Shown here: in pieces, positions 37,522 to 47,127 of the stretch
Numbering within the stretch: the stretch's first letter is position 1
Layout: every line of letters begins with the position of its first letter
Assembly (NCBI GenBank): GCA_023432225.1
Contig: JAEYUW010000033.1
Span: 124,001 to 188,000, forward strand
Reading direction: 5' to 3'
Length of the DNA: 64,000 nt
Source of the DNA: Verrucomicrobiota bacterium
GTDB lineage: Bacteria > Verrucomicrobiota > Verrucomicrobiia > Opitutales > Opitutaceae
Translations under genes and position numbers: made by a program
The notes under the pieces: model-generated
Database searches by the model: none
What the model saw: the letters and a program-made list of their open reading frames with translations, nothing else
Told to the model about the DNA's origin: nothing

Positions 37522-38456
37522 CCGCCGCGCTCGACCGAGCGCACGACGGACTGCGGCCGCCGGTTCACGGTGAGGAACATCCGGCCGATATATTCGCCGA
37601 TGAGGCCAAGCATCACCAGCTGCGTGCCGGAAAACACCAGCAACGCGCCCATCAGCGAGCCCCAACCGTATTCCGGGCCGTGGTTGATGAAGCGCAGGTA
37701 GAACACCACCGCCAACCCGATCAGACCGCCCGCGGCCATCAGCAGTCCGAGCAGCGTGGCGATGCGCAATGGCATGACGGAAAAATTCACGAACGTGCTC
37801 GCCCACAGTCGCAGCAAGCGCCGCAGCGTGTAGCCGCTCTGCCCGGCCTGTCGCGCCCGGTGCTGCACCTCGAGCGAGCCGATGCTTTGCGTCACCTGCA
37901 GCAACAGTCCGTCGATATACGGGAATGGCCCGTCGTGCGCCGCGACTTCCTTCGCGGCGAAGGCGCTCACGCACCGGAAGCTCGAAAGATAAAAGCCCTT
38001 CGGCTTATCGAGCACGTAGTCGGTCAACCGGTTCGTGAACCAGCTGCCGAAATTCCGAAACGGCGAGTGCTCCTTCTGCGCGTAGTGCCCGTAAACCACA
38101 TCGAGCCCCGCCTCGCACGCGTGTTGCCACAACCGCACCGCCTCGCCCGGCGGATTCTGCCCGTCGTCATCGATGTTCACCACGTGCGCCCCGCGGGCGT
38201 GACGATAGCCGGTGAGCACCGCGTTGTGCTCGCCGAAATTCCGCGCGTGATTCACGAACGTGATCGGCACGCGCGCCTCGCGCACGAGTTCGCGACACAC
38301 CGCCGCCGTCGCGTCGCGGCTGCCGTCGTTCACCAACACGATCTCGTGACCACCGTCGATGGCGAGCGCCTCAATTTCCTTCACCAACGGGCGGATCGTC
38401 TCGGCACTGTAATAGAGCGGAATGACGAAACTGAGCGCAGGCGACGCAGACGACAT
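37518..38456 (-). CDS. Polyprenyl-phosphate glycosyltransferase, GtrB/ArnC-like GT2
   Basis: A 312-residue protein from ATG 38456 (MSSASPALSFVIPLYYSAET). The GT2 domain shows VNDGSRDAT (42-50), NHARNFGEHNAVLTGYRHA and the DxD-like NIDDDGQNPP (94-103). Two C-terminal membrane helices lie at ~230-253 and ~265-289, followed by a basic tail, giving the GtrB/ArnC architecture. Such enzymes load a sugar (glucose, or undecaprenyl-phosphate 4-deoxy-4-formamido-arabinose in ArnC) onto undecaprenyl phosphate at the inner membrane face. It could feed the GT-C enzymes of this region. It lies on the opposite strand to its GT neighbours. Confidence 0.88.
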   Translation of the reverse strand: MSSASPALSFVIPLYYSAETIRPLVKEIEALAIDGGHEIVLVNDGSRDATAAVCRELVREARVPITFVNHARNFGEHNAVLTGYRHARGAHVVNIDDDGQNPPGEAVRLWQHACEAGLDVVYGHYAQKEHSPFRNFGSWFTNRLTDYVLDKPKGFYLSSFRCVSAFAAKEVAAHDGPFPYIDGLLLQVTQSIGSLEVQHRARQAGQSGYTLRRLLRLWASTFVNFSVMPLRIATLLGLLMAAGGLIGLAVVFYLRFINHGPEYGWGSLMGALLVFSGTQLVMLGLIGEYIGRMFLTVNRRPQSVVRSVERGG

Positions 38457-38541
38457 GGGGTGACCGGAGGGTGAGGTCCGCCAAGCCACCACAGCCTCCG
38501 CGCGCTGTCAACGCCCGGCCCCGTCCGCGCGACGCGCACGC

Positions 38542-39270
38542 TCAGTCCGCTTGCGCGATCGCGAGCAGCGAGCTCCCGAACGGCAGCGCGTGCCCCCGCG
38601 AAATCCACTGGTGCTCGAGCCGCATCGTCGCATCGAGCGTGCGCTCCACCCACGGCGCATACAGGTGCACATCGCTCTCGCCTTCCGCCGCCGGAAAAAT
38701 TTTCCGTCGCAACACCGCGAGCGGAAACGGCAGCATGTTCCAATAACTGAGGCTCAACGGCCGCCAGCCCGCGCCACGCAACAGATCCGCCAGCTCACCG
38801 CGCGCGTAACGCCGCAGGTTCCCCACCTGTCGGTCGTGATAGGAATACATCCATTGAAACGCCGGCATCGTCAGCACGAGCGCGCCGCCCGGTTTGAGCA
38901 CGCGACGAAACTCCGCCAGCGCCCGCCGCGGATCCGCCACCTGACACAGCACGTCGCACGACACGATCGCCGCATACGAACCGCTGCCGAAAGGCATCTG
39001 CTCCACTGAGCCCTCGAGCACCAGCGCGCCCGTGCGCTCCCGCGTCAACTCGCACGCCAGCGGCGAGAGATCAGTGCCCGCCAGCCGCCAGCCCCGATCC
39101 ATTTGTCGCAAGGCGCGCAGCAGTCCGCCCGTGCCGCACCCCGCATCGAGAATCGCCGCCCCCGCCGGAGCCACGCGCTGCAGCGCGGCGCCGACATTCC
39201 GGTGCAACGCGCGGTAATACCACATGACATCCTCGACGTCGGCCATCTTGCGGTGTTCTTCGGGCAGCAT
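38542..39270 (-). CDS. Class I SAM-dependent methyltransferase
   Basis: A 242-residue protein if ATG 39270 is used (MLPEEHRKMADVEDVMWYY), which has GGAG close upstream; ATG 39321 or GTG 39330 would extend it. The SAM motif is LDAGCGTGGLL (41-51), with an acidic loop TDLSP, then VSCDVLCQVADPRRALAEFRRVLKPGG in the usual order of Methyltransf_11 enzymes. The WWYxxxH-like start is common in methyltransferases of glycan and lipid clusters. It may methylate a sugar or lipid intermediate, but the acceptor cannot be read from sequence. It is divergent from the next gene. Confidence 0.82.
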   Translation of the reverse strand: MLPEEHRKMADVEDVMWYYRALHRNVGAALQRVAPAGAAILDAGCGTGGLLRALRQMDRGWRLAGTDLSPLACELTRERTGALVLEGSVEQMPFGSGSYAAIVSCDVLCQVADPRRALAEFRRVLKPGGALVLTMPAFQWMYSYHDRQVGNLRRYARGELADLLRGAGWRPLSLSYWNMLPFPLAVLRRKIFPAAEGESDVHLYAPWVERTLDATMRLEHQWISRGHALPFGSSLLAIAQAD

Positions 39271-39358
39271 CGCTCCGTAGATGCGGGATTCGCCGCCGGG
39301 CGCAAGGCCCCAGAATTGCATCGGCAACACCGCCGTCTTCGCTCATCAAATTCGCCGA

Positions 39359-41509
39359 GTGTATCTGCCTGTTTCCCGTCGCGATTTATTCCGTGCCGCC
39401 CTCGTGGCGCTGCTCGCCGCGCTCGTCTGGATCGGCTGGCAGGGCGCGTGGACCAAGGCCGCGTGGGACAGTCCTGCCTCCTACAGCGTCGACGCGCTCG
39501 AATACCTCGCCCGCCTCAAGCTCGCCGAGGAACGCGGCGTCACGTTCCTGTTCAATGAAACCGCGCCGCGACTCAGCGCCCCGTGGTCAGCCGACTGGTC
39601 GGCCTATCCGATGCCCGACCGGCCGATCAACATCGCCACCGGCTGGGCCGCGCGCGTCACCGGCCTGATTGTCGCCGGCAACCTGTCGCTGCTCGCGGCG
39701 CACGTGCTGGCCGCTCTCGCGTTTTTCCTCGGCGCGCGCGCGCTCGGACATCGCGCGCTCTTCGCCGGGGCCGGCGCGCTCGTGTTCGCGTTCAGCTACT
39801 CGATCGCGCAACGCGGCTTCTCGCACTACTCGTTCGCGCTCGCGTTCGTCGTGCCCGCGATGCTCGCGCTCACGCTCGTTGCTGGCGGCGCGCGTCGATT
39901 GCTCGATCGTCGCGGCTGGCAAATCGCCGGTGTCGCCGTCGCCGTTCTCGTCGCGGTCGGCAGTCCCTACTTCGGCTTCATATTCGGACAGCTGCTCGTG
40001 TTCGCGCTGCTGGCCCGCTGGTTTTTTCACCGCGGCCGTGGCGCGTGCGTCGTGGCGCTCTGGCTGGTCGTCTTCCTCGTCGTCTTTGCGCTGGCCAACG
40101 TTTCCTCGCTCCTCGCACTGGCCACCGGCGAAGGCGCCGTGGAACCACGCGGCTACGCCTCCACCGAGATCTATGGCCTGCGACCGATCGAGTTTCTCAT
40201 TCCGCCACCCACGCATCGCTGGTCCGTCGCTGTCGAACTCGGCCGCCACTACGCCGCCGCCACGAGCCTCAAGGGCGAACTCTTCTTTCCCTATCTCGGC
40301 CTCGTCGGACTCGCCGGACTCGCGCTGCTTTTCGGCGCCGGCTTGCGACAAATCGCGCGCGGACGCTTGAGCCTGCGCCCCGCCTACCTGCCGCTCACCC
40401 TGTGGCTCGTTGCGCTCGCGATGGTCGGTGGCGCCGCCGCCGTGTTCGCGCTGGGCGTTACCGACGTTTTCCGCGCCACCAACCGCTACAGCATCTTCGT
40501 TCTCGCGCTCGCGCTGTTCGCGTTGACCTCCTGGGCGTCGCGCCGCGGTGGACGCTGGCCTGCCGCGACCGCCGGACTGACCGCGGCTTTGGTCGCACTC
40601 GCGTTGTGGGACCAACTTCCGCCGCGCTCGCCTGATCGCGCGCAGCTGCATGCCCAAGTCGAAGCCGATCGCGCCTTCGCCGCGGAACTCGAGCGCGCGC
40701 TGCCTGCAGGCGCGATGGTCTTTCAGCTACCGGCCGTTCCGTTCCTCGAGCAACCGCCCGTCGGCGCGATGACCGATTACGAACTGTTCCGCCCGTATCT
40801 GCACACGACGACGCTGCGTTTCAGCTACGGCCTGCTGGCCAGCTCGCCGCACTACCGCTGGCAGAAAAATGTCGCGCAGCTCCCGCCAGCGCAGATGGTC
40901 GCCGCGCTCGAACGCGCCGGTTTCGCCGCGCTCTACGTGCGCCGCGACGCCTTTGCGGACCGCGCCGCCATGCTCGAAGCCGCACTGACCGCCGCCGGAC
41001 GCGAACGCTTGCTCGATCGGGGCAATCAACTCGTGTTCCGCCTGCGTCCCGCGACCGCGCCGCTTCTTCCCGACGCCAACGACCCGCTCCACCACCTCAA
41101 CTGGGACGGCACGCCGCCATCGCCCGCGCAATCGGCCGTCCTGCTCGGCGAAGGCTGGTTTCAGTGGGAACGCGACACCGCGCGCGCCTGGCGCTGGGCG
41201 GGCGCCGATGCCACGCTGTTCGTTTATCACGCCAGCGCCCAACCGGGCACGCTCCGGCTCGACGGCGAACTCACCGCCATCGCCCCCACGCTTCTCACGC
41301 TTCAGCTCGGCTCCACGCGTCACGAGCAACCGCTGCGCGCTTCGCAACCGGTCACCTTCTCCGTCGTCTTCCCGCTGCGCCCGGGCATGAACACCCTGCA
41401 GCTGTCCGCCGACCTCCGTTCGCGCCGCGCCGGCCCGAACGATCCGCGCCAGCTGGGCTTCAATCTCGCAAACCTGCGCGCGGAGTTCTCGCCCAGCCGT
41501 CCCGAATGA
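39359..41509 (+). CDS. Polytopic membrane protein with beta-rich tail (GT-C/YfhO-like)
   Basis: A 716-residue protein. I chose GTG 39359 (VYLPVSRRDLFRAALVALL), which avoids overlap with the divergent methyltransferase gene; an upstream start at 39281 would overlap it. About eleven hydrophobic segments span ~10-420, with a first loop SPASYSVDALEYLARLKLAEE (acidic D45). A family-typical FLIPPPTHRWS and SLKGELFFPYLGLVGL occur near ~280-320. The tail (~585-716) is beta-rich and includes WRWAGADATLFVYHA and LRPGMNTLQLSADL, similar in pattern to the tail of the 43902 gene. It is likely a membrane glycosyltransferase or lipid-linked glycan modifier. Confidence 0.75.
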   Translation: MYLPVSRRDLFRAALVALLAALVWIGWQGAWTKAAWDSPASYSVDALEYLARLKLAEERGVTFLFNETAPRLSAPWSADWSAYPMPDRPINIATGWAARVTGLIVAGNLSLLAAHVLAALAFFLGARALGHRALFAGAGALVFAFSYSIAQRGFSHYSFALAFVVPAMLALTLVAGGARRLLDRRGWQIAGVAVAVLVAVGSPYFGFIFGQLLVFALLARWFFHRGRGACVVALWLVVFLVVFALANVSSLLALATGEGAVEPRGYASTEIYGLRPIEFLIPPPTHRWSVAVELGRHYAAATSLKGELFFPYLGLVGLAGLALLFGAGLRQIARGRLSLRPAYLPLTLWLVALAMVGGAAAVFALGVTDVFRATNRYSIFVLALALFALTSWASRRGGRWPAATAGLTAALVALALWDQLPPRSPDRAQLHAQVEADRAFAAELERALPAGAMVFQLPAVPFLEQPPVGAMTDYELFRPYLHTTTLRFSYGLLASSPHYRWQKNVAQLPPAQMVAALERAGFAALYVRRDAFADRAAMLEAALTAAGRERLLDRGNQLVFRLRPATAPLLPDANDPLHHLNWDGTPPSPAQSAVLLGEGWFQWERDTARAWRWAGADATLFVYHASAQPGTLRLDGELTAIAPTLLTLQLGSTRHEQPLRASQPVTFSVVFPLRPGMNTLQLSADLRSRRAGPNDPRQLGFNLANLRAEFSPSRPE

Positions 41510-41556
41510 AAATCGGTTTACATCGGCCCGCTTACCGCGCGAACTAGCCACTTCGC

Positions 41557-43158
41557 ATGGCGCGCTCCCGCTCCAAGTTCACCGGTCTCTTCCACGACGA
41601 AGTGGCGACGGACTCGTTTTGGCTGCGCGAAACCGGCGTCCTCGAACTGCCGCCACTCACCGAAGCGCGTGAGATCATCGTCAGCGGCGAACTCCGCGCC
41701 GCCGATCCCGCCGACCCGACTTCCGCGGGCGAACTCGGTTTGGTCGCGCGCTGCGACGGCACCGAAGTCGCGCGCCTGCCCGCGCTTCCAGTCGGACCGT
41801 TCATCTTCCGCTTTCCCGCTCCGGTCAGCCGCGCCGGCGAGGCGCATCGCCTCGAACTCACGCTGCGCGGTGTCGGCTTCAGCAATTTCCTCGCTTGGCT
41901 CGGTCGCCTCACCGGCCTCAGCCCGCTCCAACCGTGGCGGAAGCAGGCGCGCAATCGCCGCCTGCGCATCGCGCGCATCGAGGCCGACGGCGAAGTGCTC
42001 TTCGATTTCTCGAACCGCGCATCGCCGTGGAATCTGACGTTCGCGCGCCGCTTCCTCCGCCTCGGCTTCAATCTGCTCGGTTTCCTGCGCGCCGATCTCG
42101 GCATCGGCGAATCCGCCCGCTGCATGGCGCGCGCGGCTGACGCCGCCGGCATTTCGACCGCGCTCGTCGACCTGCGCCTGCCCTGCAAAAATCCGCTCGG
42201 CGACGACACCTTCGCGGCGCGCCTCCAGACCACTCTGCCGCACGGCGTCACCGTCGTCCACGTCGACGCGCCCGGCATGCGCGATCTCGAGCACCATCAC
42301 GGCGCCGATCTCCGCCGCGGTCGCTACACGATCGGTTACTGGGCTTGGGAACTGCCGGAGTTTCCCGACGCGTGGATCCAATACGCGGATTTTTGCGATG
42401 AAGTCTGGGCGCCGTCCCGCTTCGCCGCCGAAGCGATCGCGGAAAAAGTGCCCGTGCCCGTCCTGACGATGCCGCACGCGATTTCGTTCGCGCGTCCCGA
42501 CGGCGACTTCCGCGCCAAGTTCAACCTGCCGCGCGATCAATTCCTCTTTCTCTTCCTCTACGACCTGAACTCCTACTCGGAGCGGAAGAATCCCGCCGCG
42601 GTGCTCGAGGCGTTCCGCCGTTCCGGTCTCGCCGGTCACGGCGCCGCGCTCGTGATCAAGGTCCACAACGCCGCGAGCAATCCGGACGACTTCGCCCGCC
42701 TGCAGCGCGCCGCCGCCGAGCTGCCCAACACGACGCTTATCAACGCCACGCTCACGCGCGCCGAAGTCTACGAACTCGAGAGCGCGTGCGACTGCTTCGT
42801 CTCGCTGCATCGCTCCGAAGGCTTCGGCTTCGCCGTCGCCGAGGCCATGTTCCTCGGCAAACCGGTGATCGCGACCGATTGGTCCGGCACCGCGGAATTT
42901 CTCGATGCCACGAACGGCTGCCCGGTGCGCGCCTCACTCGTCACGCTCGAGCGCAATCACGGCCCCTACGCCAAAGGCCAGACTTGGGCCGAGCCCGATG
43001 TCGCACACGCTGCCGAGTGGATGCAGCGTCTCTTCGCCGACCGCGCGCTCGCGCAACGTCTCGGCGCGGCCGCACAGCGGACGATCGAAGAGAAATTCTC
43101 GCCCGCCGCCATCGGCGCGCGCTACCGCCGTCGCCTCGAAGCGATCGCGAGCTGGTGA
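41557..43158 (+). CDS. GT4 glycosyltransferase with N-terminal accessory domain
   Basis: A 533-residue protein from ATG 41557. The first ~160 residues form a beta-rich accessory region (TGVLELPPLTEAREIIVSGE, LELTLRGVGFSNFL). The GT-B part follows with GFLRADLGIGESARCMARAA, the GIGES motif common at the N-domain of this GT4 group, and YTIGYWAWELPEFPD. The donor domain has E421-x7-E429 in SEGFGFAVAE and PVIATDWSGTAEF. It is a cytoplasmic retaining glycosyltransferase of unknown specificity, followed 9 bp later by a methyltransferase gene, so the two may modify the same glycan. Confidence 0.87.
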   Translation: MARSRSKFTGLFHDEVATDSFWLRETGVLELPPLTEAREIIVSGELRAADPADPTSAGELGLVARCDGTEVARLPALPVGPFIFRFPAPVSRAGEAHRLELTLRGVGFSNFLAWLGRLTGLSPLQPWRKQARNRRLRIARIEADGEVLFDFSNRASPWNLTFARRFLRLGFNLLGFLRADLGIGESARCMARAADAAGISTALVDLRLPCKNPLGDDTFAARLQTTLPHGVTVVHVDAPGMRDLEHHHGADLRRGRYTIGYWAWELPEFPDAWIQYADFCDEVWAPSRFAAEAIAEKVPVPVLTMPHAISFARPDGDFRAKFNLPRDQFLFLFLYDLNSYSERKNPAAVLEAFRRSGLAGHGAALVIKVHNAASNPDDFARLQRAAAELPNTTLINATLTRAEVYELESACDCFVSLHRSEGFGFAVAEAMFLGKPVIATDWSGTAEFLDATNGCPVRASLVTLERNHGPYAKGQTWAEPDVAHAAEWMQRLFADRALAQRLGAAAQRTIEEKFSPAAIGARYRRRLEAIASW

Positions 43159-43167
43159 CCGACTTCG

Positions 43168-43905
43168 ATGCGCCTCCGCCAAACTGAAAAACATTGGGAC
43201 AAGTTCGCCCGCACCGACCCACTCTGGGCCGTGCTCACCGATCCCGACAAGAAGGGCAATCAATGGCAGCTCGACGAGTTTTTCGCGACCGGCGTGAAAG
43301 TGATCGATGATGAACTCGCGATGGTGCGCGCCCACCATCCGACGCTGCGCCCGCGCGCCGCGCTCGATTTCGGCTGCGGCGTCGGCCGGCTGACGCAGGC
43401 CCTCGCGCGGCATTTCGACCGCGTGACCGGCGTCGACATCTCCGTGGAAATGATCGGACACGCGCAACGGCACAACCGTCACGGCGAGCGCGTGCGCTAC
43501 GTGCACAACTCGGCGGAGGACCTGCGCGTGTTCGCCGATGGCGAGTTCGATTTCGTCTACAGCCTCATCACGCTGCAGCACATGGAGCCGGCCTATGCGC
43601 GCCGCTACATCGCGGAATTCGTGCGCATCACCGCGCCCGGCGGCGCGATTCTCTTTCAGCTCCCCGCGGTCGCGGCGGAGAAACGCCGCCCGTTCACGCT
43701 CTGGCCGGACACGCTCCTCAAACGCGCCTACCGCGACCTGAAGCGCGCCCTCTCACCCGAACCGCGCATGGAAATGCACGCGATCCCGCGCGAAGAAGTC
43801 GAGACGCTGCTCGCTGCCGCGGGCGCGCGCGTGCTGCGCAGCTACCGCTACGACGCCGCCGGCGCCGAGCTGCCGAGCTGGGGTTACCTCGCGGTCAAAC
43901 CTTAG
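43168..43905 (+). CDS. Class I SAM-dependent methyltransferase
   Basis: A 245-residue protein from ATG 43168, nine bases after the GT4 gene. The N-terminal part HWDKFARTDPLWAVLTDPDK is typical of a methyltransferase group found in polysaccharide loci. Motif I is LDFGCGVGRLT (66-76), followed by VTGVDIS, then SAEDLRVFADGEFDFVYSLITLQHM. It is predicted to methylate a sugar or other small acceptor in the glycan pathway. The stop overlaps by two bases that of the convergent membrane protein. Confidence 0.86.
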   Translation: MRLRQTEKHWDKFARTDPLWAVLTDPDKKGNQWQLDEFFATGVKVIDDELAMVRAHHPTLRPRAALDFGCGVGRLTQALARHFDRVTGVDISVEMIGHAQRHNRHGERVRYVHNSAEDLRVFADGEFDFVYSLITLQHMEPAYARRYIAEFVRITAPGGAILFQLPAVAAEKRRPFTLWPDTLLKRAYRDLKRALSPEPRMEMHAIPREEVETLLAAAGARVLRSYRYDAAGAELPSWGYLAVKP

Positions 43906-45539
43906 CGCGCCTCCGCGGGCAGCAAGCGCTGCACGTCGACGCGGAAGTTGTGCACCGCGAACGCCAACGGACGCGGATCGCCGGAAACCGTCACCGCCGC
44001 CGCCTCGGTCGAGAAAGCGAGTTCGTTGCGTCCGGGCCGCAGCACGATTTCGGTGATCGTGGCCGTGACCTGTCCGCGCAACGGCACCGAGGTGCGCCAG
44101 ACGGGTTCGCCGTTGAGCACCAGCTGCACGTCACGCGCCACCGGGCTCGTGAGTCCGAGTTTCAGCCGCACCGCCACCGGCGTGGCGTGGGGATTAACAA
44201 TGGTGACCACCGCGTTGCCCGCGGCCCACGTCCAATAGCCCGTGCCGCCCTGCTCGGTTCGGTGCCAGGCGGAGCCGAACTCCGCTTTGAAACCCGCTCC
44301 GGCGGCGCTCTCGAGCAGCCGCGACGGCCCGCCGATGACGAGACCTTCACCCGGCGGCGCGCGCAAGACGGACGGCGCCCCGAGCAACGTGAGATTGCCG
44401 ACGACCAACACCGCCAGCCAAACGCGGCCGCGCGGTGCGAGGACATTGAACGCCAGCTGCATGGGCAGCAGCACGCGCGACGCCGCGCCCGGATAGCCTT
44501 CCCACACCGCGTCGCCGAGGAAAACCATAAGGAGCGCAAACGAGACGCCGACGCGCCACCACGCCTCCTGCCAGCGCGGCCGCAGCACCAAAAATAGAAA
44601 CTGCGCCGTCAGCGCGATCATCATCAGCAGACTCCAGATCGGACCGAGTTCGCCCACGGTGGTATCCGGCAGCGTGTCGAAAATCTCGCGCCACTTGTGG
44701 ATGTAACCCACACCCGGCAACGCGAAGTTGCGCGCGCCCGCATCCGCGGCCGCGCCGACCGTGAGCGAGATGTAGACGATCCACAGTGCCAAGGGAGCAG
44801 CGACCAACACGCCGCGCGTCGCCGCCGTCAACCACCCCGACCACGGCCGCAACCGCGCCGGCGCGAGCGAGGCGGCGCCGAGCAGATTCGTTTCCTTGGC
44901 CAACCCGCTCAAGGCGAGCACGCCCGTCGCCAGCCACGGACGCTGCTTCTCCAGCAGGAAGAGACCAAAGGCGACGAGCAGCAGACTTGGGCCGTCCGTC
45001 AGCGCATGTCGCAGGCTGAAACACAGGCCGAAGGTCGCCATCACCCCGGCCCAGCGCAGAAAATTCTCCCAACAGCGCGGCGGGAACCAATGCAGCAACA
45101 GCACCGCGAGCAGCAGCCACGCGACCATGTTCTCCACCGCGTAAGCCTGCAGGATCGACGCCGGGTCGCCGAACCCGAGCACGTAAGCGATCGCCGGCAG
45201 CAGGATGCGACGGGCGCGATACGGCAGACTGTCGACGGCATTCCGCAGCTGCGTGTTCTGCAGCGACGGATCCATCGCGACCTGCACGTAATACTGCGCG
45301 TCGTAGCCGGTGGACGATTTTTCGACGTAGTAATCGAGACGCCGGATCTTGCTCAGGCGCGAATCCTCAAACTCCGAACCGAACGCGATCAGCGAACTGA
45401 AACCCTTGCCGGGAATGTAGAAATCCGCGAACGCCAGCACGAACGCCACGACGACGGCCAGATAGGCGACGCACACCGCCACGGACAATCCACGCCGGTC
45501 AAACCAACCTCGGAAATGCGACCAACTCTCGCGCATCAC
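43902..45539 (-). CDS. Polytopic membrane protein with beta-rich tail
   Basis: A 545-residue protein from ATG 45539. Hydrophobic segments run from ~20 to ~395. The first loop contains STGYDAQYYVQVAMDPSLQ (GYD-Q-YY), a signature of a family of GT-C-like membrane proteins with an acidic first loop, and later AKETNLLGAASLAPARLRPW. The tail (~415-545) is beta-rich (YWTWAAGNAVVTIVNPHATP, LVLNGEPVW, LRPGRNELAFS, DPRPLAFAVHNFR) and resembles the end of the 39359 protein. It is divergent from the next membrane gene across a 94-bp gap. It is probably a membrane glycosyltransferase; not assigned to a named family. Confidence 0.77.
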   Translation of the reverse strand: MMRESWSHFRGWFDRRGLSVAVCVAYLAVVVAFVLAFADFYIPGKGFSSLIAFGSEFEDSRLSKIRRLDYYVEKSSTGYDAQYYVQVAMDPSLQNTQLRNAVDSLPYRARRILLPAIAYVLGFGDPASILQAYAVENMVAWLLLAVLLLHWFPPRCWENFLRWAGVMATFGLCFSLRHALTDGPSLLLVAFGLFLLEKQRPWLATGVLALSGLAKETNLLGAASLAPARLRPWSGWLTAATRGVLVAAPLALWIVYISLTVGAAADAGARNFALPGVGYIHKWREIFDTLPDTTVGELGPIWSLLMMIALTAQFLFLVLRPRWQEAWWRVGVSFALLMVFLGDAVWEGYPGAASRVLLPMQLAFNVLAPRGRVWLAVLVVGNLTLLGAPSVLRAPPGEGLVIGGPSRLLESAAGAGFKAEFGSAWHRTEQGGTGYWTWAAGNAVVTIVNPHATPVAVRLKLGLTSPVARDVQLVLNGEPVWRTSVPLRGQVTATITEIVLRPGRNELAFSTEAAAVTVSGDPRPLAFAVHNFRVDVQRLLPAEAR

Positions 45540-45633
45540 AACTGGGCTCCCGGCACCCGAGTCGCGCGGAGGTTTTTTGTTTGAGCCATTCTCGCAAACA
45601 ATGGCAGCCTGCCGCTTCCGACAACGCTAAAGA

Positions 45634-47127
45634 ATGCAAGCCGCAGCACGCTCGACGTCGCTTTCTCCCCGTTCCGTCGTCGCCGTGCGCTGCACCGTCG
45701 CCGTGCTGTTGGTCATTTATGCGTTGTTCCTGTGGAAATACGCCTACATCCAACCGGGCGGCGCGGACTCCTCGGGATATTTCAATCTCGGCCGCCTGCT
45801 CTCGGCGGGCCACGTCCACGCGCCGGTCCGACCGCTCGAAGGACTGCCGGCGCGGGATCTGCCACTCTACGCCTACGTGCCGCTCGGTTTCGTGCCCACT
45901 GGTGACGGCGCGAGTTTAAATCCCACTTATCCGCCGGGCTTGCCGCTGTTGCTGGCCGCATCGTCGAACGCGCTAGGCTGGATGCAGGGGCCGAACGCGC
46001 TGTTCGTCCTGCACGCGCTGGTCGGCGTGCTCCTCGCCTACGCGCTCGCGCGTCAGGCGGGCGCGAGCGAACTCGGCAGCTGGTGCGCCGCATTCGCGCT
46101 GGCCGTGGCGCCGCTGTATTTTCACCACGTGCTCTATGCGATGAGCGACATGCCCGCGACCGCGTGGTGCGCGCTGGCGCTCTGGCTGATCGGCCGCTCC
46201 GGCTGGTGCTCGGCGATCGGCGCCGGCTTCGCCGTCGGCGTCGCGGTGCTCATCCGACCCTCCAACGCGCTGATCGCTCTGCCGATGGCCATCCTGCTCG
46301 GATTTGATTGGCGGCGCTGGCTCGCCTTCGGTGCGGGCGGGCTGCCGGCGGCGGCGTTTCTCTTTGTATTCAATCGCGCCGCCTACGGCGCGGCGCTCGC
46401 CAGCGGCTACGGCGCCTTCGGCAGTCTTTTCTCGACGGAATGGCTTTCGCTCTCGCTCCGCCACTACGCGCAATGGCTCCTCATGGCGGCGACGCCGATC
46501 GTGGCCCTCGCGCTCGGCCTGCCGTTCGTGCGCGGACGCAATTGGCGGCTGCTGCTCGCACACACCTTCTGGATCGTGACGCTGTTCGCGTTCTACGCGT
46601 TCTATTTTCACACGCACGAAGCGTGGTGGTATCTCCGCTTCATTCTTCCGGCGGTGCCCTCGCTGCTCGTGTTGGCGATCCTCGTAGCACAGCAGGTGAT
46701 CGACCGCTTCTCGCCGCGCGTGGCGCTCGCGTGCTGGGTCGGCCTGGCCGCGCTCGCCCTCGCAAATGCCAACTACTGGGACAAGCAACTTGGCCTGCGC
46801 CACATCGGCGTCGGCGAACGAGTCTACACGCGCATCGGCGATTTTGTCCGCACAGACATGCCGCCGAACGCGATCGTGGTCGCGATGCAAGGCAGCGGCG
46901 CGCTTTTCTACGCGTGCCCCAATCCGATCGTGCGCTGGGATAACATCGACGACACCTGGCCGCGCATCGTCGCCTCCGCCCGTCAAGCCGGACGGCCGAT
47001 TTACGCCATCCTGTGGGATTTCGAACGCACCGATTCGCGGTTCGCGCAAAATCTCCCGGGCCGCTGGACGAGTTTGCGCACTGACGGCCCCGCCACGCTG
47101 TGGCGCTACGACGGCGACACGCCCTGA
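45634..47127 (+). CDS. PMT/GT39-like membrane glycosyltransferase
   Basis: A 497-residue protein from ATG 45634. The first membrane helix (~19-36) is followed by IQPGGADSSGYFNLGRLL (D45) and later LNPTYPPGLPLLLAA, features of bacterial GT39-related enzymes. About ten hydrophobic segments end near ~395, and a short soluble C-terminus of ~100 residues follows. It lacks the large beta-sandwich tails of its neighbours. The stop and the next start share TGATG, so it is probably translationally coupled to the GT4 gene downstream. The substrate is unknown. Confidence 0.8.
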   Translation: MQAAARSTSLSPRSVVAVRCTVAVLLVIYALFLWKYAYIQPGGADSSGYFNLGRLLSAGHVHAPVRPLEGLPARDLPLYAYVPLGFVPTGDGASLNPTYPPGLPLLLAASSNALGWMQGPNALFVLHALVGVLLAYALARQAGASELGSWCAAFALAVAPLYFHHVLYAMSDMPATAWCALALWLIGRSGWCSAIGAGFAVGVAVLIRPSNALIALPMAILLGFDWRRWLAFGAGGLPAAAFLFVFNRAAYGAALASGYGAFGSLFSTEWLSLSLRHYAQWLLMAATPIVALALGLPFVRGRNWRLLLAHTFWIVTLFAFYAFYFHTHEAWWYLRFILPAVPSLLVLAILVAQQVIDRFSPRVALACWVGLAALALANANYWDKQLGLRHIGVGERVYTRIGDFVRTDMPPNAIVVAMQGSGALFYACPNPIVRWDNIDDTWPRIVASARQAGRPIYAILWDFERTDSRFAQNLPGRWTSLRTDGPATLWRYDGDTP

